DNA from: Elioraea sp051860475
Lineage (GTDB): Bacteria > Pseudomonadota > Alphaproteobacteria > Acetobacterales > Acetobacteraceae
Direction: 5' to 3'
Assembly: GCF_051860475.1 (NCBI RefSeq)
Contig: NZ_JBHYDW010000039.1
Span: 1 to 29,303, forward strand
Length of the DNA stretch: 29,303 bases
In this document: positions 1-9,941 of the stretch, one piece after another
Position numbering within the stretch: position 1 is the stretch's first letter
Layout of the letters: the number at the start of each line of letters is the position of its first letter
The notes under the pieces: model-generated
Seen by the model: only the letters and a program-made list of their open reading frames with translations
Told to the model about the DNA's origin: nothing
The model's database searches: none
Translations under genes and position numbers: made by a program

Positions 1-113
1 GCGAGCAGCACCACCGGTGGCCAGGCCTCGAGGAAACGCGCCAGCGCGCCGCGCGACGGCTCGGCCGCCTCGGGCGACGGCAGGATCGCGACGGCAACGT
101 CCTGCGGCGCCAT
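1..113 (-). CDS. ABC transporter permease, DppC-like (N-terminus only)
   Basis: Only the first 37 or so codons are in the window; the gene continues past base 1. The ATG is at 113-111, two bases after the stop of the DppB-like permease. The visible peptide starts MAPQDVAVAI, has a Pro/Glu-rich cytoplasmic stretch, and then begins a hydrophobic run (WPPVVLL) that would be the first membrane helix. That layout is normal for DppC/OppC inner-membrane permeases, which pair with DppB to form the channel. The identification rests mainly on its place as the last gene of the minus-strand operon (binding proteins, two ATPases, DppB). No transport-loop motif is visible because the gene is truncated by the window. 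Confidence 0.72.
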   Translation of the reverse strand, partial: MAPQDVAVAILPSPEAAEPSRGALARFLEAWPPVVLL

Positions 114-115
114 GC

Positions 116-1048
116 TCAGCCTCCCGTTGCGCGCGCGGTGCGGAGCCGCGGGTCGATCCAGCCATAGAGCATGTCGACGATCAGGTTCGCGCACACCATG
201 GTGATGGCGACCAGCAGCAGGATCGTCTGCACGATCGCAAGGTCGCGGTTCGAGACCGCGATCACCAGCAGCCGCCCTACGCCCGGCCAGGAGAACACGC
301 TCTCCACCACCACCGCGCCGGCGACCAGGCTGCCGACCATGAAGCCGATGATCGTCACGGTGGGGATCGCCGCGTTCGGCAGCGCGTGGTCGGTGACGAC
401 ACGGCGCCATGGCAGCCCCTTGGCCGAGGCCGCGCGGATATAGGGCTGGCCCAGCACTTCGAGCATCGCGGAGCGGGTGAAGCGCGCCAGGATCGCCGCG
501 CCCGACAGCCCGAGCGTGATCACCGGCAGGATCGCGTGCCGCCACGACTCCGCCCCGCCCGAGGGCAGCCAGCCGAGATTGACCGCGAAGATCAGCACCA
601 GGATCAGCGCCAGCACAAAGGACGGCACGGTGAACCCGGCGACCGAGATCACCATGGTCAGCCGGTCGGCAAGCCGGTTGCGGTTCAGCGCGGCGTAGAT
701 CCCGGCGGGAACGCCGATCAGCAGCTTCATCGCGAAGGCCGGCAGCGTGAGCGCGAGCGTCTCCGGCACGCGCTCCATCACCACGGCGAGCGCAGGCCGT
801 CCGTCACGCATCGACTGGCCAAGGTTGCCCTGCGCGACCTGGATGAAATAGCGCAGGTACTGCTCCCACACCGGCCGGTCGAGCCCCCAGGCGGTGCGGA
901 ACGCCTCGACCGCCTCGGGCGGCGCGTCGACCGACATGATCAGCAGCGCCGGATCGCCGGAGAGGCGCAGCACGACGAAGGCGAAGGTGACGACCGCAGC
1001 GATCGTCAGGCCCGCGCGCAGCAGGCGCGAGAGGAGGTAGCGCAGCAC
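116..1048 (-). CDS. ABC transporter permease, DppB-like
   Basis: This 310-residue inner-membrane permease belongs to the peptide/opine/nickel (DppB/OppB) branch of ABC importers. It begins with a short cytoplasmic tail and first helix (MLRYLLSRLLRAGLTIAAVV). The periplasmic section contains the family's 'GDPALLIM' and 'LGLDRPVWEQY' type sequence, where the usual 'lgld.p...qy' pattern is clear. Several hydrophobic helices follow, and the EAA-like loop reads 'RAASAKGLPWRRVVTDHALPNA' in the position that contacts the ATPase (about residues 205-226). Length is typical (300-340 aa). The start is a GTG at 1048-1046, three bases after the stop of the OppF-like ATPase, so translation is probably coupled. 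Partner is the DppC-like permease just downstream. The substrate cannot be read from the permease. Confidence 0.9.
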   Translation of the reverse strand: MLRYLLSRLLRAGLTIAAVVTFAFVVLRLSGDPALLIMSVDAPPEAVEAFRTAWGLDRPVWEQYLRYFIQVAQGNLGQSMRDGRPALAVVMERVPETLALTLPAFAMKLLIGVPAGIYAALNRNRLADRLTMVISVAGFTVPSFVLALILVLIFAVNLGWLPSGGAESWRHAILPVITLGLSGAAILARFTRSAMLEVLGQPYIRAASAKGLPWRRVVTDHALPNAAIPTVTIIGFMVGSLVAGAVVVESVFSWPGVGRLLVIAVSNRDLAIVQTILLLVAITMVCANLIVDMLYGWIDPRLRTARATGG

Positions 1049-1051
1049 GGG

Positions 1052-2037
<986 letters not shown>

Positions 2038-2041
<4 letters not shown>

Positions 2042-3033
2042 GCAACCGCCCGTTCGCGCTCGGCCACGGCAGCCGTGCCTGGACGCAGGCAGGCGGCACG
2101 ATGTCCCGAGGCAAGCAAGCGGAACGGGGGAATGGCCGCCGCGCAGGCCGACTCGGCACGCGGGCAGCGGGGTGCGAAAGCGCAACCAGGTGGCAGGCGC
2201 GTGGGCTCGGGCACGGTACCGGGGATCGCGGCGAGGCAGCGGCGCGGCCCGTCGAGATCGGGCAGCGCATCGAGCAGGCCCTGGGTATAGGGATGCTGCG
2301 GCGCATCGAACAGTCTGTCGGCCGCGGCCTCCTCGACGATGCGGCCGGCATACATCACCGCCACGCGGTCGCAGTTCTCCGCCACCACGCCGAGATCGTG
2401 GCTGATCAGCACCATCGCCATGTTGCCGTCACGGCGCAGTTCGCCGAGCAGGGCCAGAATCTGCGCCTGGATGGTGGCGTCGAGCGCCGTGGTGGGCTCG
2501 TCGGCGATCAGCAGATCAGGCTCGCCCGCAAGCGCCATCGCGATCATCACGCGCTGGTTCTGCCCGCCCGAGAGCTGGTGCGGATAGTCATCGAGCCGAC
2601 GCGCCGCCGCAGGGATGCCGACACGGTCGAGCAGACGCAGCGTCTCAGCCCGCGCGGCCGCGCCGGCGAGCCCGCGATGCAGGGCCAGGGCCTCGCCGAT
2701 CTGCCGTCCGATCCGATGCACCGGGTTGAGCGACGAGGCCGGGTCCTGGAAGATCATCGCGACGCGCTTGCCGCGCACGGCCTCCAGCACGCGCACGGGC
2801 GCGCCGACGAGTTCGGTGCCGTCGAGCAGCACCGAGCCGCGGATCCGCGCCCGCGATCCCAGAAGACCGAGTGCGGCGAGCCAGGTGACCGACTTGCCCG
2901 AGCCGGACTCGCCGACCAGGCCGACCGCCTCGCCGCGCGCGACCGCGAGATCGACCCCATGCAGCGCGCGTACGACGCGCCTGCCGGTATCGAAATCGAC
3001 CGTCAGGCCGGCGAGAGTAACGAGTACACCCAT
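2038..3033 (-). CDS. ABC transporter ATP-binding protein, OppD/DppD-like
   Basis: This 331-residue ATPase is the first of the two nucleotide-binding subunits. It has Walker A (GESGSGKSV), the signature (LSGGQNQRV), Walker B (LLIADEPTTALD), the switch region (LISHDLGVV) and the C-terminal 'GCAFAPRCPRAE' cysteine motif typical of OppD/DppD proteins. OppD and OppF form a heterodimer that drives import. The ATG at 3033-3031 lies seven bases after the stop of the first binding-protein gene, and the stop overlaps the next ATPase start by four bases. Both facts point to one transcript with coupled translation. The two ATPases are clearly different from each other (OppD versus OppF type), as expected, rather than a recent duplication. 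Confidence 0.92.
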
Positions 3034-3040
3034 GCCGCGC

Positions 3041-4669
3041 TCACGCCGGGAAGGCGAGGTTGCGCGCGCGGAAGTCCATCAGGAAGGACTGCGCCGCCTG
3101 CCAGCGGATCTCCTTGCGCTTTGCGGTGAAGGTCGCGGTCTGGTGCAGCACGGTGTAGGCTGGGTCTTCGCGCTCGGCGATCTCCAGCAGGCGCCGGAAC
3201 ACCGCGCGACGGCGCGCCCGGTCGGTCGAGGTCTCGAGCTCGACCGAGAGGCGGTTGAACTCCTCGTTCGTCCACTCGCCGACCTGCTGCTGCTGGCCGC
3301 GCGGCCCATGCTGGTTGGTGATCGAGGACACCGGATCGTTGAACGGCGCGGAGTTCGACCAGTCGCGCACGCCACGAGGGCTGTTGCGATCGAAGATCTG
3401 CTGCCAGTTCTCGCGCATCTCGATCTGGACGTTGAGCCCGACCGCGCGCCACATCTCCACCAGGATCTGCGCGGTCGCATTCTGGTTCGTGTAGTAGTTG
3501 TTCAACAGGCGATACGGGATCGGATCGCCGCGATACCCGGCCTCGCGCAGCAGCCGCCGCGCTTCGGCGGGATCGTAATTGGGAACGTTCCAATCAGCCT
3601 GGAACATCTCGCCGTAGTAGTCCCACTGCAGCCCCTTGGGCACGCGCGTGCGGCTGGCCCAGAGCGCCTCGACGATCGCATTGCGGTCGATCGCGTGCGT
3701 GAAGGCGCGCCGTACGCGCGGGTCCACGAGTTGCGGGTGGTTCTTGTCGAACACCGTCAGGCGGTGGTTGGTGATCAGGCTGCCCGCGACCTCGAAGCGC
3801 GGGTTGCGCTCGATCGTGGCGATCTGGTCGGGAGGGATATCGCAGGCAAAGTCGTACTCACCCGAGAGCAGGCCGTTGATGCGGCTCGCGACCTCGGGCA
3901 CTTCGAGGAAGCGGATCTGGCGCGCCGGCGGCCGCCCGCCCCAGTAGGCGTCGAAGGCGGCAAGGGTGAGCGCGGTGTCGGGGCGGAACTCGGCGATCAT
4001 GTAGGGGCCGGTGCCGATCGGCCGGCGCGCCCAGGCTAGCCAGGACTCGGCTTCGGCGAAGCCGCTGCGCGAGAGGATCACGCCAACATTGCGCGCGATC
4101 CGCCCTTCGAGCGTCACGTCGGGCGTCCTGTTGACAAAACGGACCACGCCCTCGCGAACGATCTCGATGCGCTCCAGCGCCGGATAGGTCCGGCGCGCGA
4201 CCGCGGGGACCTCGGGCGGGGGCGCCTTGCCAGCGGCTCCCGTCGCGGTGGGGGCTGCAAACAAGGTCCCGCCCTGGCGCTGGTCCGAGCCGCCGAACAG
4301 GCGCTCAGGGCCGAAGCTGAACACCACGTCCTCGGCGGTCATGGTGTCGCCGTTGTGGAACGTCACGCCCCGGCGCAGGTCGAGCTCGACCGTGCGGTCG
4401 TCGATCCGCCGCCATGCGGTGGCAAGCCCCGGCCGCTGCGACAGGTCGCCAATCCAGTCGGTGTCGATCAGCATTTCCGCATAGGAGTTGAAGGTGCGGC
4501 TGCCGACATTCGACTGCTCGCGCGCGGTCTCCAGCGTGTTGCTGTTGGCGATCTTCTGGACCGCGATCGTCACGGTCGGGCGCTGGTCGGCCTGGCCGAT
4601 CGCGAAGCGCGGCAGCGCCGCTGTGGCCATGGTTGCGCCGAGCGCGGCGCGACGTGTGATCCTGGTCAT
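3041..4669 (-). CDS. ABC transporter substrate-binding protein, SBP_bac_5 family (copy 1)
   Basis: This 542-residue periplasmic solute-binding protein belongs to the DppA/OppA family (SBP_bac_5, cluster C). A twin-arginine signal is seen at the N-terminus (R6-R7 in ITRRAALG, then a hydrophobic run ending PRFAIGQA), so Tat export and cleavage near residue 26 are likely. The mature part shows family patterns: the 'AREQSNVGSRTFNSYAE' entry, 'TVELDLRRGVTFHNGD', 'AEDVVFSF', the 'DPRVRRAFTHAIDR' helix and 'EARRLLREAGY'. A strong AGGAGG lies 10-11 bases before the ATG. It is the third of three tandem paralogues (3041-7928) that share long near-identical blocks with it, such as 'YRGDPIPYRLLNNYYTNQ'. 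Copy 3 is its closest relative by eye. The ligand is unknown; the family binds peptides, opines, nickel chelates and sugars. Confidence 0.93.
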   Translation of the reverse strand: MTRITRRAALGATMATAALPRFAIGQADQRPTVTIAVQKIANSNTLETAREQSNVGSRTFNSYAEMLIDTDWIGDLSQRPGLATAWRRIDDRTVELDLRRGVTFHNGDTMTAEDVVFSFGPERLFGGSDQRQGGTLFAAPTATGAAGKAPPPEVPAVARRTYPALERIEIVREGVVRFVNRTPDVTLEGRIARNVGVILSRSGFAEAESWLAWARRPIGTGPYMIAEFRPDTALTLAAFDAYWGGRPPARQIRFLEVPEVASRINGLLSGEYDFACDIPPDQIATIERNPRFEVAGSLITNHRLTVFDKNHPQLVDPRVRRAFTHAIDRNAIVEALWASRTRVPKGLQWDYYGEMFQADWNVPNYDPAEARRLLREAGYRGDPIPYRLLNNYYTNQNATAQILVEMWRAVGLNVQIEMRENWQQIFDRNSPRGVRDWSNSAPFNDPVSSITNQHGPRGQQQQVGEWTNEEFNRLSVELETSTDRARRRAVFRRLLEIAEREDPAYTVLHQTATFTAKRKEIRWQAAQSFLMDFRARNLAFPA

Positions 4670-6790
4670 GGCAGACTCTCCCTCCTGTGCCGTCAGGCGC
4701 CGAAGCCGAGATTGTCGGCGCGGAAGTCCATCGCCCAGCCATGCGAGGCGTTCCAGCGGATGTCGCGCCGCTTGGCGGTGAAGGTCGCGGCCTGGTGCAG
4801 CACCAGGTAGCCGGGGTCCTCACGCTCGATGATCTCGAGCATGCGCCGGAACGCGGCGCGCCGGCGGGAGCGGTCGAGTGAACTCTCCAGCACCTCCACC
4901 TCGGCGTTGAACGCCTCGTTGGTCCACTCGCCCTGGAGCTGGAGCTCGCCGCGCGGCCCCATGCCCCGCACCAGCCCCGAAACGGGATCGTTGAACAGCG
5001 AGGTGTTGGACCAGTCGCGGATGCCGCGCGGGGTGGCGCGATCCTGGATCTGGTTCCAGTTCTCGACCATCTGGATCTCGACGTTCAGCCCGACCGCGCG
5101 CCACATCTCGATCATGATCTGCGCGTTCGAGACCTGGTTCGTGTAGTAGTTGTTGAGCAGGCGGTACGGGATCGGATCGCCGCGATAGCCTGCCTCGCGC
5201 AGCAGGCGACGCGCCTCGTCGGGATCGAAGCGCGGGTTGTCCCAGCCATCGATGAACATCGGCCCGTAGAACTCGAGCTGCAACCCCTTCGGCACGCGCG
5301 TGCGGCCGGACCACAGCCCCTCGACGATCGCGGCGCGGTCGATCGCATGCGTCATCGCGCGGCGGATGCGTGCATCGGCCAGCACGGGATGGGTCTTGTC
5401 GAAGGCGAGGATGCGGATATTGTTGATCGGACTGCCGAGCACCTCGTAGCGGCGGTTTCGCTCGATCGTGACGATCTGGTCGGGCGGAATGTCGCAGGCG
5501 AAATCGAACTCGCCGGACAGCAGCCCGTTCATCCGGCTTGCGACCTCCGGCACCTCCAGGAACCGGATGTGGCCCGCCGGCGGGCGACCACCCCAGTACG
5601 CGTCGTGCGGCTCCAGCACGAGCTCGACATCGGGGCGGAAGCCAGCGATGCGATACGGTCCCGTGCCGACCGGTGCGCGGCCCCAGGCCAGCCAGTTCGG
5701 CGCTGCCTCGAACGCCCGTTGAGACAGTACGACGCCGATGTTCTGCTGGATGCGCCCTTCGAGCGTCACGTCGGGGGTCTTGTTCACGAACCGCACGACA
5801 CCGGGCCGCACGACCTCCATGTGCTCGATCGCGGGAAAGGTCCGGCGCCCGGTGGCGATGACCTCGGCTGGCGGTTTGCGTGCCCCGAGGGTCTCGGCGC
5901 CGAACAGGCGGGGACCGAAGCTGAAGGCGACATCCTCGGCCGACATCACCGTGCCGTCGTGGAAGCGCACGCCCTCGCGCAGATCGAACTCCACGGTGCG
6001 GTCGTCGATCCGCCGCCACGCCATCGCGAGACCCGGAATCGGCTTCAGCTGATCGCGCCAGGCGGACTCGATCAGCGTCTCGGCATAGTTCGAGTAGACG
6101 CGGTAGCCGACATTGGACTGCTCGCGCGGCGTCTCGAAGGTGTTGCTGTTGCTGATCTTCTGCACCGCGACGGTGATGGAGGGGCGCTGGTCGGCCTGGG
6201 CGATCGCGAAACGCGGCAAGGTCGCGGCGGCGGTCGCCGCCAGGGCCGCACGGCGGGTGAGGCGCATGGTCTCTCTCCTGGTCATGAGGCTCAGCCCGAA
6301 ACGCCGCCCCACGCCTCGGCGCGGAAGTCCATCGCGAAGGCGGCCGGCTGCCGCCACCGGATCGCCTTTGGCTTGGCAGTGAAGGTCGCGTTCTGGTGCA
6401 GCACCGTGTAGGCAGGGTCCTCGCGCTCGGCGATCTCGATCATGCGGCGGAACACGACGCGGCGGCGTGCGCGATCGGTGGAGGTTTCGAGTTCGATGGC
6501 GAGACGATTGAACTCGTCGTTGCGCCACTCGCCCTGCTGCTGCTGCGACCCGTTCGGGCCGTGCTGGCTGGTGAGCGACGAGACAGGGTCGTTGTAGAGC
6601 GCGGAGTTCGACCAGTCGCGGATGGCGCGGGTCTCGCCCCGCTGCATGATCTGCTGCCAGTTCTCCACCATCTGGAGCTGCACGTTCAGCCCGACCGACT
6701 TCCACATCTCGACCAGGATCTGCGCGGTCGCATTCTGGTTCGTGTAGTAGTTGTTGAGGCAGCGATACGGGATCGGATCGCCGCGATAGC
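3482..6790 (-). repeat. Repeated 53-56 bp block within the three binding-protein genes
   Basis: A nearly identical stretch recurs at about 3482-3534, 5134-5188 and 6735-6789. On the plus strand each begins ctggttcgtgtagtagttgt and each ends with gatcggatcgccgcgat. It encodes the same peptide block (YRGDPIPYR.LNNYYTNQ) in the three paralogues. Synonymous positions are largely the same, so these blocks are either recently duplicated, kept alike by gene conversion, or constrained by strong codon bias. They are internal to coding sequence and are not a mobile repeat. Confidence 0.75.
4693..6267 (-). CDS. ABC transporter substrate-binding protein, SBP_bac_5 family (copy 2)
   Basis: This is the second, 524-residue Tat-exported SBP_bac_5 protein of the cluster (R5-R6 in RLTRRAALA; likely cleavage after IAQA). 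The frame is open upstream to 6879. The ATG at 6267-6265 is chosen because AGGAG lies eight bases before it and the Tat signal starts there; an ATG at 6285 (MTRRET) lacks a ribosome binding site. It is the most divergent of the three copies. It lacks the roughly 15-residue insert with 'GKAPPPEVPA' present in copies 1 and 3 (after the 'FSFG' motif). Its C-terminal third also has its own wording ('RGELQLQGEWTNEAFNAEVEVLE'). The binding-site region may thus differ, which suggests a different ligand. It lies 23 bases from each neighbouring binding-protein gene on the same strand. Confidence 0.92.
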   Translation of the reverse strand: MRLTRRAALAATAAATLPRFAIAQADQRPSITVAVQKISNSNTFETPREQSNVGYRVYSNYAETLIESAWRDQLKPIPGLAMAWRRIDDRTVEFDLREGVRFHDGTVMSAEDVAFSFGPRLFGAETLGARKPPAEVIATGRRTFPAIEHMEVVRPGVVRFVNKTPDVTLEGRIQQNIGVVLSQRAFEAAPNWLAWGRAPVGTGPYRIAGFRPDVELVLEPHDAYWGGRPPAGHIRFLEVPEVASRMNGLLSGEFDFACDIPPDQIVTIERNRRYEVLGSPINNIRILAFDKTHPVLADARIRRAMTHAIDRAAIVEGLWSGRTRVPKGLQLEFYGPMFIDGWDNPRFDPDEARRLLREAGYRGDPIPYRLLNNYYTNQVSNAQIMIEMWRAVGLNVEIQMVENWNQIQDRATPRGIRDWSNTSLFNDPVSGLVRGMGPRGELQLQGEWTNEAFNAEVEVLESSLDRSRRRAAFRRMLEIIEREDPGYLVLHQAATFTAKRRDIRWNASHGWAMDFRADNLGFGA

Positions 6791-7928
6791 CTGCCTCGCG
6801 CACGAGCCGCTGCGCCAAGGCGGGGTCGTAGGCCGGCACCGTCCAGTCGGCATGGAACATCGGGCCGTAGAACTCCCATTGCAGCCCGGGCGGGACGCGC
6901 GTACGCCCGCCCCAGAGCGAGTCGACGATCGCCTGGCGGTCGATCGCATGGGTCATGGCGCGGCGGATGCGCGGGTCGGCGAGCTGGGCGTGATTCTTGT
7001 CGAATACCGTCAGCCGGTGATTGTGGATGGTCGCGCCCTGAACCTCGAAGCGTGGGTTGCGCTCGATCCCGGCGATCTGGTCGGGCGGGATGTCGCAGGC
7101 GAACTGCACCTCGCCCGACAGCAGGCCGTTCACGCGGCTTGCCACCTCCGGCACCTCGACGAAGCGGATGCGGCGCAGCGGCGGGCGGCCGCCCCAGTAT
7201 TCGTCATGCGCCTCAAGCACGAGCTCGACATCGGGACGGAACTCCACGATGCGATACGGCCCGGTGGCAACCGGCTTGCGCGCCCAGGCGAGCCAGGACG
7301 CGGCGGCTTCGAAGGCACGGCGCGAGGCGACATCGCTGCCGTAGCGGCCGATCCGGCCCTCCAGAGTCACGTCCGGCACGGCGTTGACGAAGCGCACCGT
7401 GTGCGCGTTCACCGCCTCGACCCGCTCCAGCGCCGGCCAGATCCGCCGCGCGATCGCGGGCACCTCGGGGGGCGGCGCCTTGCCGCCGGCGACCGGCGTC
7501 GCTGAAGTGACGCGCAGCGTCTCGCCGGCGAGGATCGGGCCGGTGTCGCCGAACATCCGCTCCCGGCCGAAGCTGAACACCACGTCCTCGACCGTGAGCG
7601 TGTCGCCGTTGTGGAACGTCACGCCCTCGCGCAGGTCGAGCTCGACTGTGCGGTCGTCGATCCGCCGCCAGGCGGTGGCGAGCGAGGGCACCGGGCCCTG
7701 GTCGCCGAGCCAGTTGCGCCCGATCAGCCCTTCCCAGATCGAGGTGTAGAACACCCGCTCGCCGACATTGGACTGCTCGCGCAGCACTTCGAGCGTATTG
7801 CTGTTCGAGATCTTCTGCACCGCTACCACGATCGACGGGCGCTGGTCGGCCTGGCCGATCGCGAAGCGGGGCAGGGTGAGCGAGCCGGCCGTGCCGGCGA
7901 GGATGGAGCGACGGGTCAGACGAGGCAT
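6291..7928 (-). CDS. ABC transporter substrate-binding protein, SBP_bac_5 family (copy 3)
   Basis: This 545-residue Tat-exported binding protein (R6-R7 in LTRRSILAG; predicted cleavage near FAIGQA) is the first of the three paralogues to be transcribed. It follows the hydrolase gene by 39 bases. A perfect AGGAGGT precedes the ATG. It shares with copy 1 the 'GKAPPPEVPAIARR' insert, the 'GATIHNHRLTVFDKNH' block (copy 1: 'NHRLTVFDKNH') and the 'GPNGSQQQQGEWRNDEFNRL' region (copy 1: 'QQQQVGEWTNEEFNRL'). Its C-terminus ends differently (EAWGGVSG) from the other two. It delivers ligand to the DppB/DppC channel, or else feeds a different transporter; the sequence does not decide. Family assignment is secure, ligand unknown. 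Confidence 0.93.
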   Translation of the reverse strand: MPRLTRRSILAGTAGSLTLPRFAIGQADQRPSIVVAVQKISNSNTLEVLREQSNVGERVFYTSIWEGLIGRNWLGDQGPVPSLATAWRRIDDRTVELDLREGVTFHNGDTLTVEDVVFSFGRERMFGDTGPILAGETLRVTSATPVAGGKAPPPEVPAIARRIWPALERVEAVNAHTVRFVNAVPDVTLEGRIGRYGSDVASRRAFEAAASWLAWARKPVATGPYRIVEFRPDVELVLEAHDEYWGGRPPLRRIRFVEVPEVASRVNGLLSGEVQFACDIPPDQIAGIERNPRFEVQGATIHNHRLTVFDKNHAQLADPRIRRAMTHAIDRQAIVDSLWGGRTRVPPGLQWEFYGPMFHADWTVPAYDPALAQRLVREAGYRGDPIPYRCLNNYYTNQNATAQILVEMWKSVGLNVQLQMVENWQQIMQRGETRAIRDWSNSALYNDPVSSLTSQHGPNGSQQQQGEWRNDEFNRLAIELETSTDRARRRVVFRRMIEIAEREDPAYTVLHQNATFTAKPKAIRWRQPAAFAMDFRAEAWGGVSG

Positions 7929-7967
7929 GGCGGGGGGACCTCCTGTCCTGTGGGCGTCGGGGACCGT

Positions 7968-9536
7968 TCAGGGCGCGGGCCGTCGTTCCTCCAGCCCGTG
8001 CGGGGTGGCGCGGAAGTGGGTGAGCGTGCGTTCGGCGTGGCGCAGCCGATGGGTGAGCAGGCGTTGCGCGTAGTCCTTGATCCGCGGTGCGAGCGCCGGG
8101 TCGTCCGCGCGGTTCGAGAACTGGTGCGGATCCTCGCGCAGGTCGAAGAACAGTGGCGGCAAGCCGGCGAAGTGGACGTACTTCGCCTCCGCGTCCTGGA
8201 TCACCGCGAGGCTGCAATGATCCATTGGCAGACCGAGCGCGGCCTCCGGATGCGAGTAGAACACGTCGCGGAAGTCGAACTCGTAGGTGATGGCATCGCG
8301 CCAGTCGCGCGGCGGCTCGGCCTCGATTAGCGGCAGCAGCGAGCGGCCATCGACCGCCCGCGGCACCTCGCCTCCGAGCCAGTCGAGGATGGTGGGCATC
8401 ACATCGACGCTCTCGGTGAACGTATCGAGGGTGCGCCCGCGCGTCGCCTCGGCCTCTGCCCGCGGGTCCTTGACGATCAGAGGGATGCGGAAGCTCTCGT
8501 CGAAATAGCCGAGCTTGCCGAGCAGCCAGTGATCCCCAAGCTGCTCGCCGTGGTCGGAGGTGAAGATCACCAGCGTGTCGCGCCACTGATTGGTCGCATC
8601 GAGATGGTTGAACACCCGGCCGAGGCAGTCGTCGATCTCGGCGAGCATGCCGCAATAGGTCGCGCGCATCTGGCGCACCGACGCCTCGTCCAGCTCGGAG
8701 GCGAGGCCGCTCGCGCGCTGGAAGAACGAGCCTTGCGCGACCGCACCGAGATAGTGGCCGAGCAGCGGGTGCTGCGCGCCCTCCTCCTGTCGCGACTCGG
8801 CCCGGACCGGCGCCGTAACCTGCTCGGGCCGTACCATCGCGTGATAGGGCGCCGAAGCGACGAACGGCGGGTGCGGCCGGTAATAGCCCAGGTGGAGGAA
8901 CCACGGCTTGCCGTTGCGCCCCTTCAGGTAGGTCAGCGCGCGCTCGGTGAAGAAGGCGCTGTCGGAGAGTTCCTTCGGAATGCGCGCCGGGCGGTCGGTG
9001 GCGCCCGGCACCGCATCCTCGCCCTCGGGCAGCCAGATGTCGGCGCGATTCGGCGGCAGCGCGTAGCCGTTCTGCGCAACCCAGCCGAAGTACCCGTCCA
9101 TCCCCGGCTCAAATGCGCCGACGCTGCGGAACCCGTCCATCAGGTCGCCGAGCACGAGGAAGCGCGGATCGCGCGGCGACGTCGTCCGCGGGTCGGGCGT
9201 GGTGGTGGTGTAGCCGATCAGCGCCGGATCATAGCCGATCGCGCGCAGTGCCTGGGCAAGCGTGAAGTGGCGCCGATCGAGCGGCACGGTGTTCTGCACC
9301 GCGCGGTGGTTCATCAGATAGAGCCCGGTGAGCAGACTCGCCCGCGCCGGACCGCACGGCACCGCCGTGGTGACGTGATTGCGGAAGGTCACACCCTCGC
9401 GCATCAGCCGCCGGATGTTCGGCAGCTCGATCGGCAGCGCCGGCGAGCCCGGCATCATGTCGGCGCGCCACTGATCGACGACGATCAGCAGCACGTTGCT
9501 GGCGCGTGCGGAGGTTGCGCCGGGGGTATCGCTCAT
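7968..9536 (-). CDS. Phosphonate monoester hydrolase-like enzyme (sulfatase / alkaline phosphatase fold)
   Basis: This 522-residue hydrolase has the formylglycine signature CGPARASLLTG. C61 is the residue that formylglycine-generating enzyme would convert to the nucleophile. Metal-binding D21 lies in IVVDQWRAD, and the second metal site reads FTSDHGEQLGDH. From memory, the whole chain follows the Rhizobium/Burkholderia phosphonate monoester hydrolase family (PehA/PMH type), including HRAVQNTVPLD, GYTTTTPDPRTTSP, LGDLMDGF, YYRPHPPFVASAPYH and YEFDFRDVFYS. Known members cleave phosphonate monoesters, phosphodiesters and sulfate or sulfonate esters promiscuously, and are cytoplasmic. No signal peptide is seen here. 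The gene heads the operon with three binding proteins and an ABC importer, so the natural substrate may be the imported compound. Arylsulfatase is the main alternative name. No activating enzyme gene lies in the window. Confidence 0.9.
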   Translation of the reverse strand: MSDTPGATSARASNVLLIVVDQWRADMMPGSPALPIELPNIRRLMREGVTFRNHVTTAVPCGPARASLLTGLYLMNHRAVQNTVPLDRRHFTLAQALRAIGYDPALIGYTTTTPDPRTTSPRDPRFLVLGDLMDGFRSVGAFEPGMDGYFGWVAQNGYALPPNRADIWLPEGEDAVPGATDRPARIPKELSDSAFFTERALTYLKGRNGKPWFLHLGYYRPHPPFVASAPYHAMVRPEQVTAPVRAESRQEEGAQHPLLGHYLGAVAQGSFFQRASGLASELDEASVRQMRATYCGMLAEIDDCLGRVFNHLDATNQWRDTLVIFTSDHGEQLGDHWLLGKLGYFDESFRIPLIVKDPRAEAEATRGRTLDTFTESVDVMPTILDWLGGEVPRAVDGRSLLPLIEAEPPRDWRDAITYEFDFRDVFYSHPEAALGLPMDHCSLAVIQDAEAKYVHFAGLPPLFFDLREDPHQFSNRADDPALAPRIKDYAQRLLTHRLRHAERTLTHFRATPHGLEERRPAP

Positions 9537-9845
9537 GCGCTGAGAGGTGCCAGGGCATGGTGACCTGGTGATTGCGAACGGGTGAAGCTTCGATGAAGCT
9601 CAGTTGAGCCACCGACGTCCGGCCCCGGAGGTCGCGCGGCCGAAGCGCGATCCGCGACCGCTACAATCGGCGCCTGCGTGTCGGGCGACGCGGCGCAGGG
9701 TCTGCTTCTCCGTGCTGGCCGAGACCCTGGACGCCGCAGAGGCGTACCGCGTGCGCACGATGGCCGAGACGCGGGAAGGTGCCTGGCGGTGCAGCGCCGC
9801 GGCTGGCGCACCCGGGGTCGGGGGCGCTGCGGTCTGCGCCCGGGC
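9537..9845. other. Gene-free stretch upstream of the hydrolase operon
   Basis: These 309 bases lie between the hydrolase start and the 3' end of tRNA-Gln. They should hold the operon promoter (minus strand) and the end of the tRNA transcript. I see a short direct repeat of gaagct at about 9585-9600 and a CCAGG/CCTGG pair at about 9550-9567. There is no convincing -35/-10 pair and no hairpin followed by a T-run. Open frames here are Arg/Ala-rich and look non-coding. Confidence 0.5.
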
Positions 9846-9919
9846 TGGCTGGGGGACCTGGATTCGAACCAAGGCTGCCCGGGTCAGAGCCGGGAGTTCT
9901 ACCGCTAAACTATCCCCCA
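9846..9919 (-). tRNA. tRNA-Gln (anticodon CTG)
   Basis: A 74-base cloverleaf is read on the minus strand. The acceptor stem is TGGGGGA with TCCCCCA, starting with U as glutamine tRNAs do. The D arm contains GCGGTAGA. The anticodon stem CCCGG/CCGGG surrounds loop CTCTGAC, giving anticodon CTG, which reads CAG. The T arm is TTGG-TTCGAAT-CCAGG-like and the encoded end is GCCA. It is the second gene of a two-tRNA unit, 22 bases after tRNA-Glu. Confidence 0.93.
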
Positions 9920-9941
9920 AGCGCCCAGCATGTGGCGCGCT

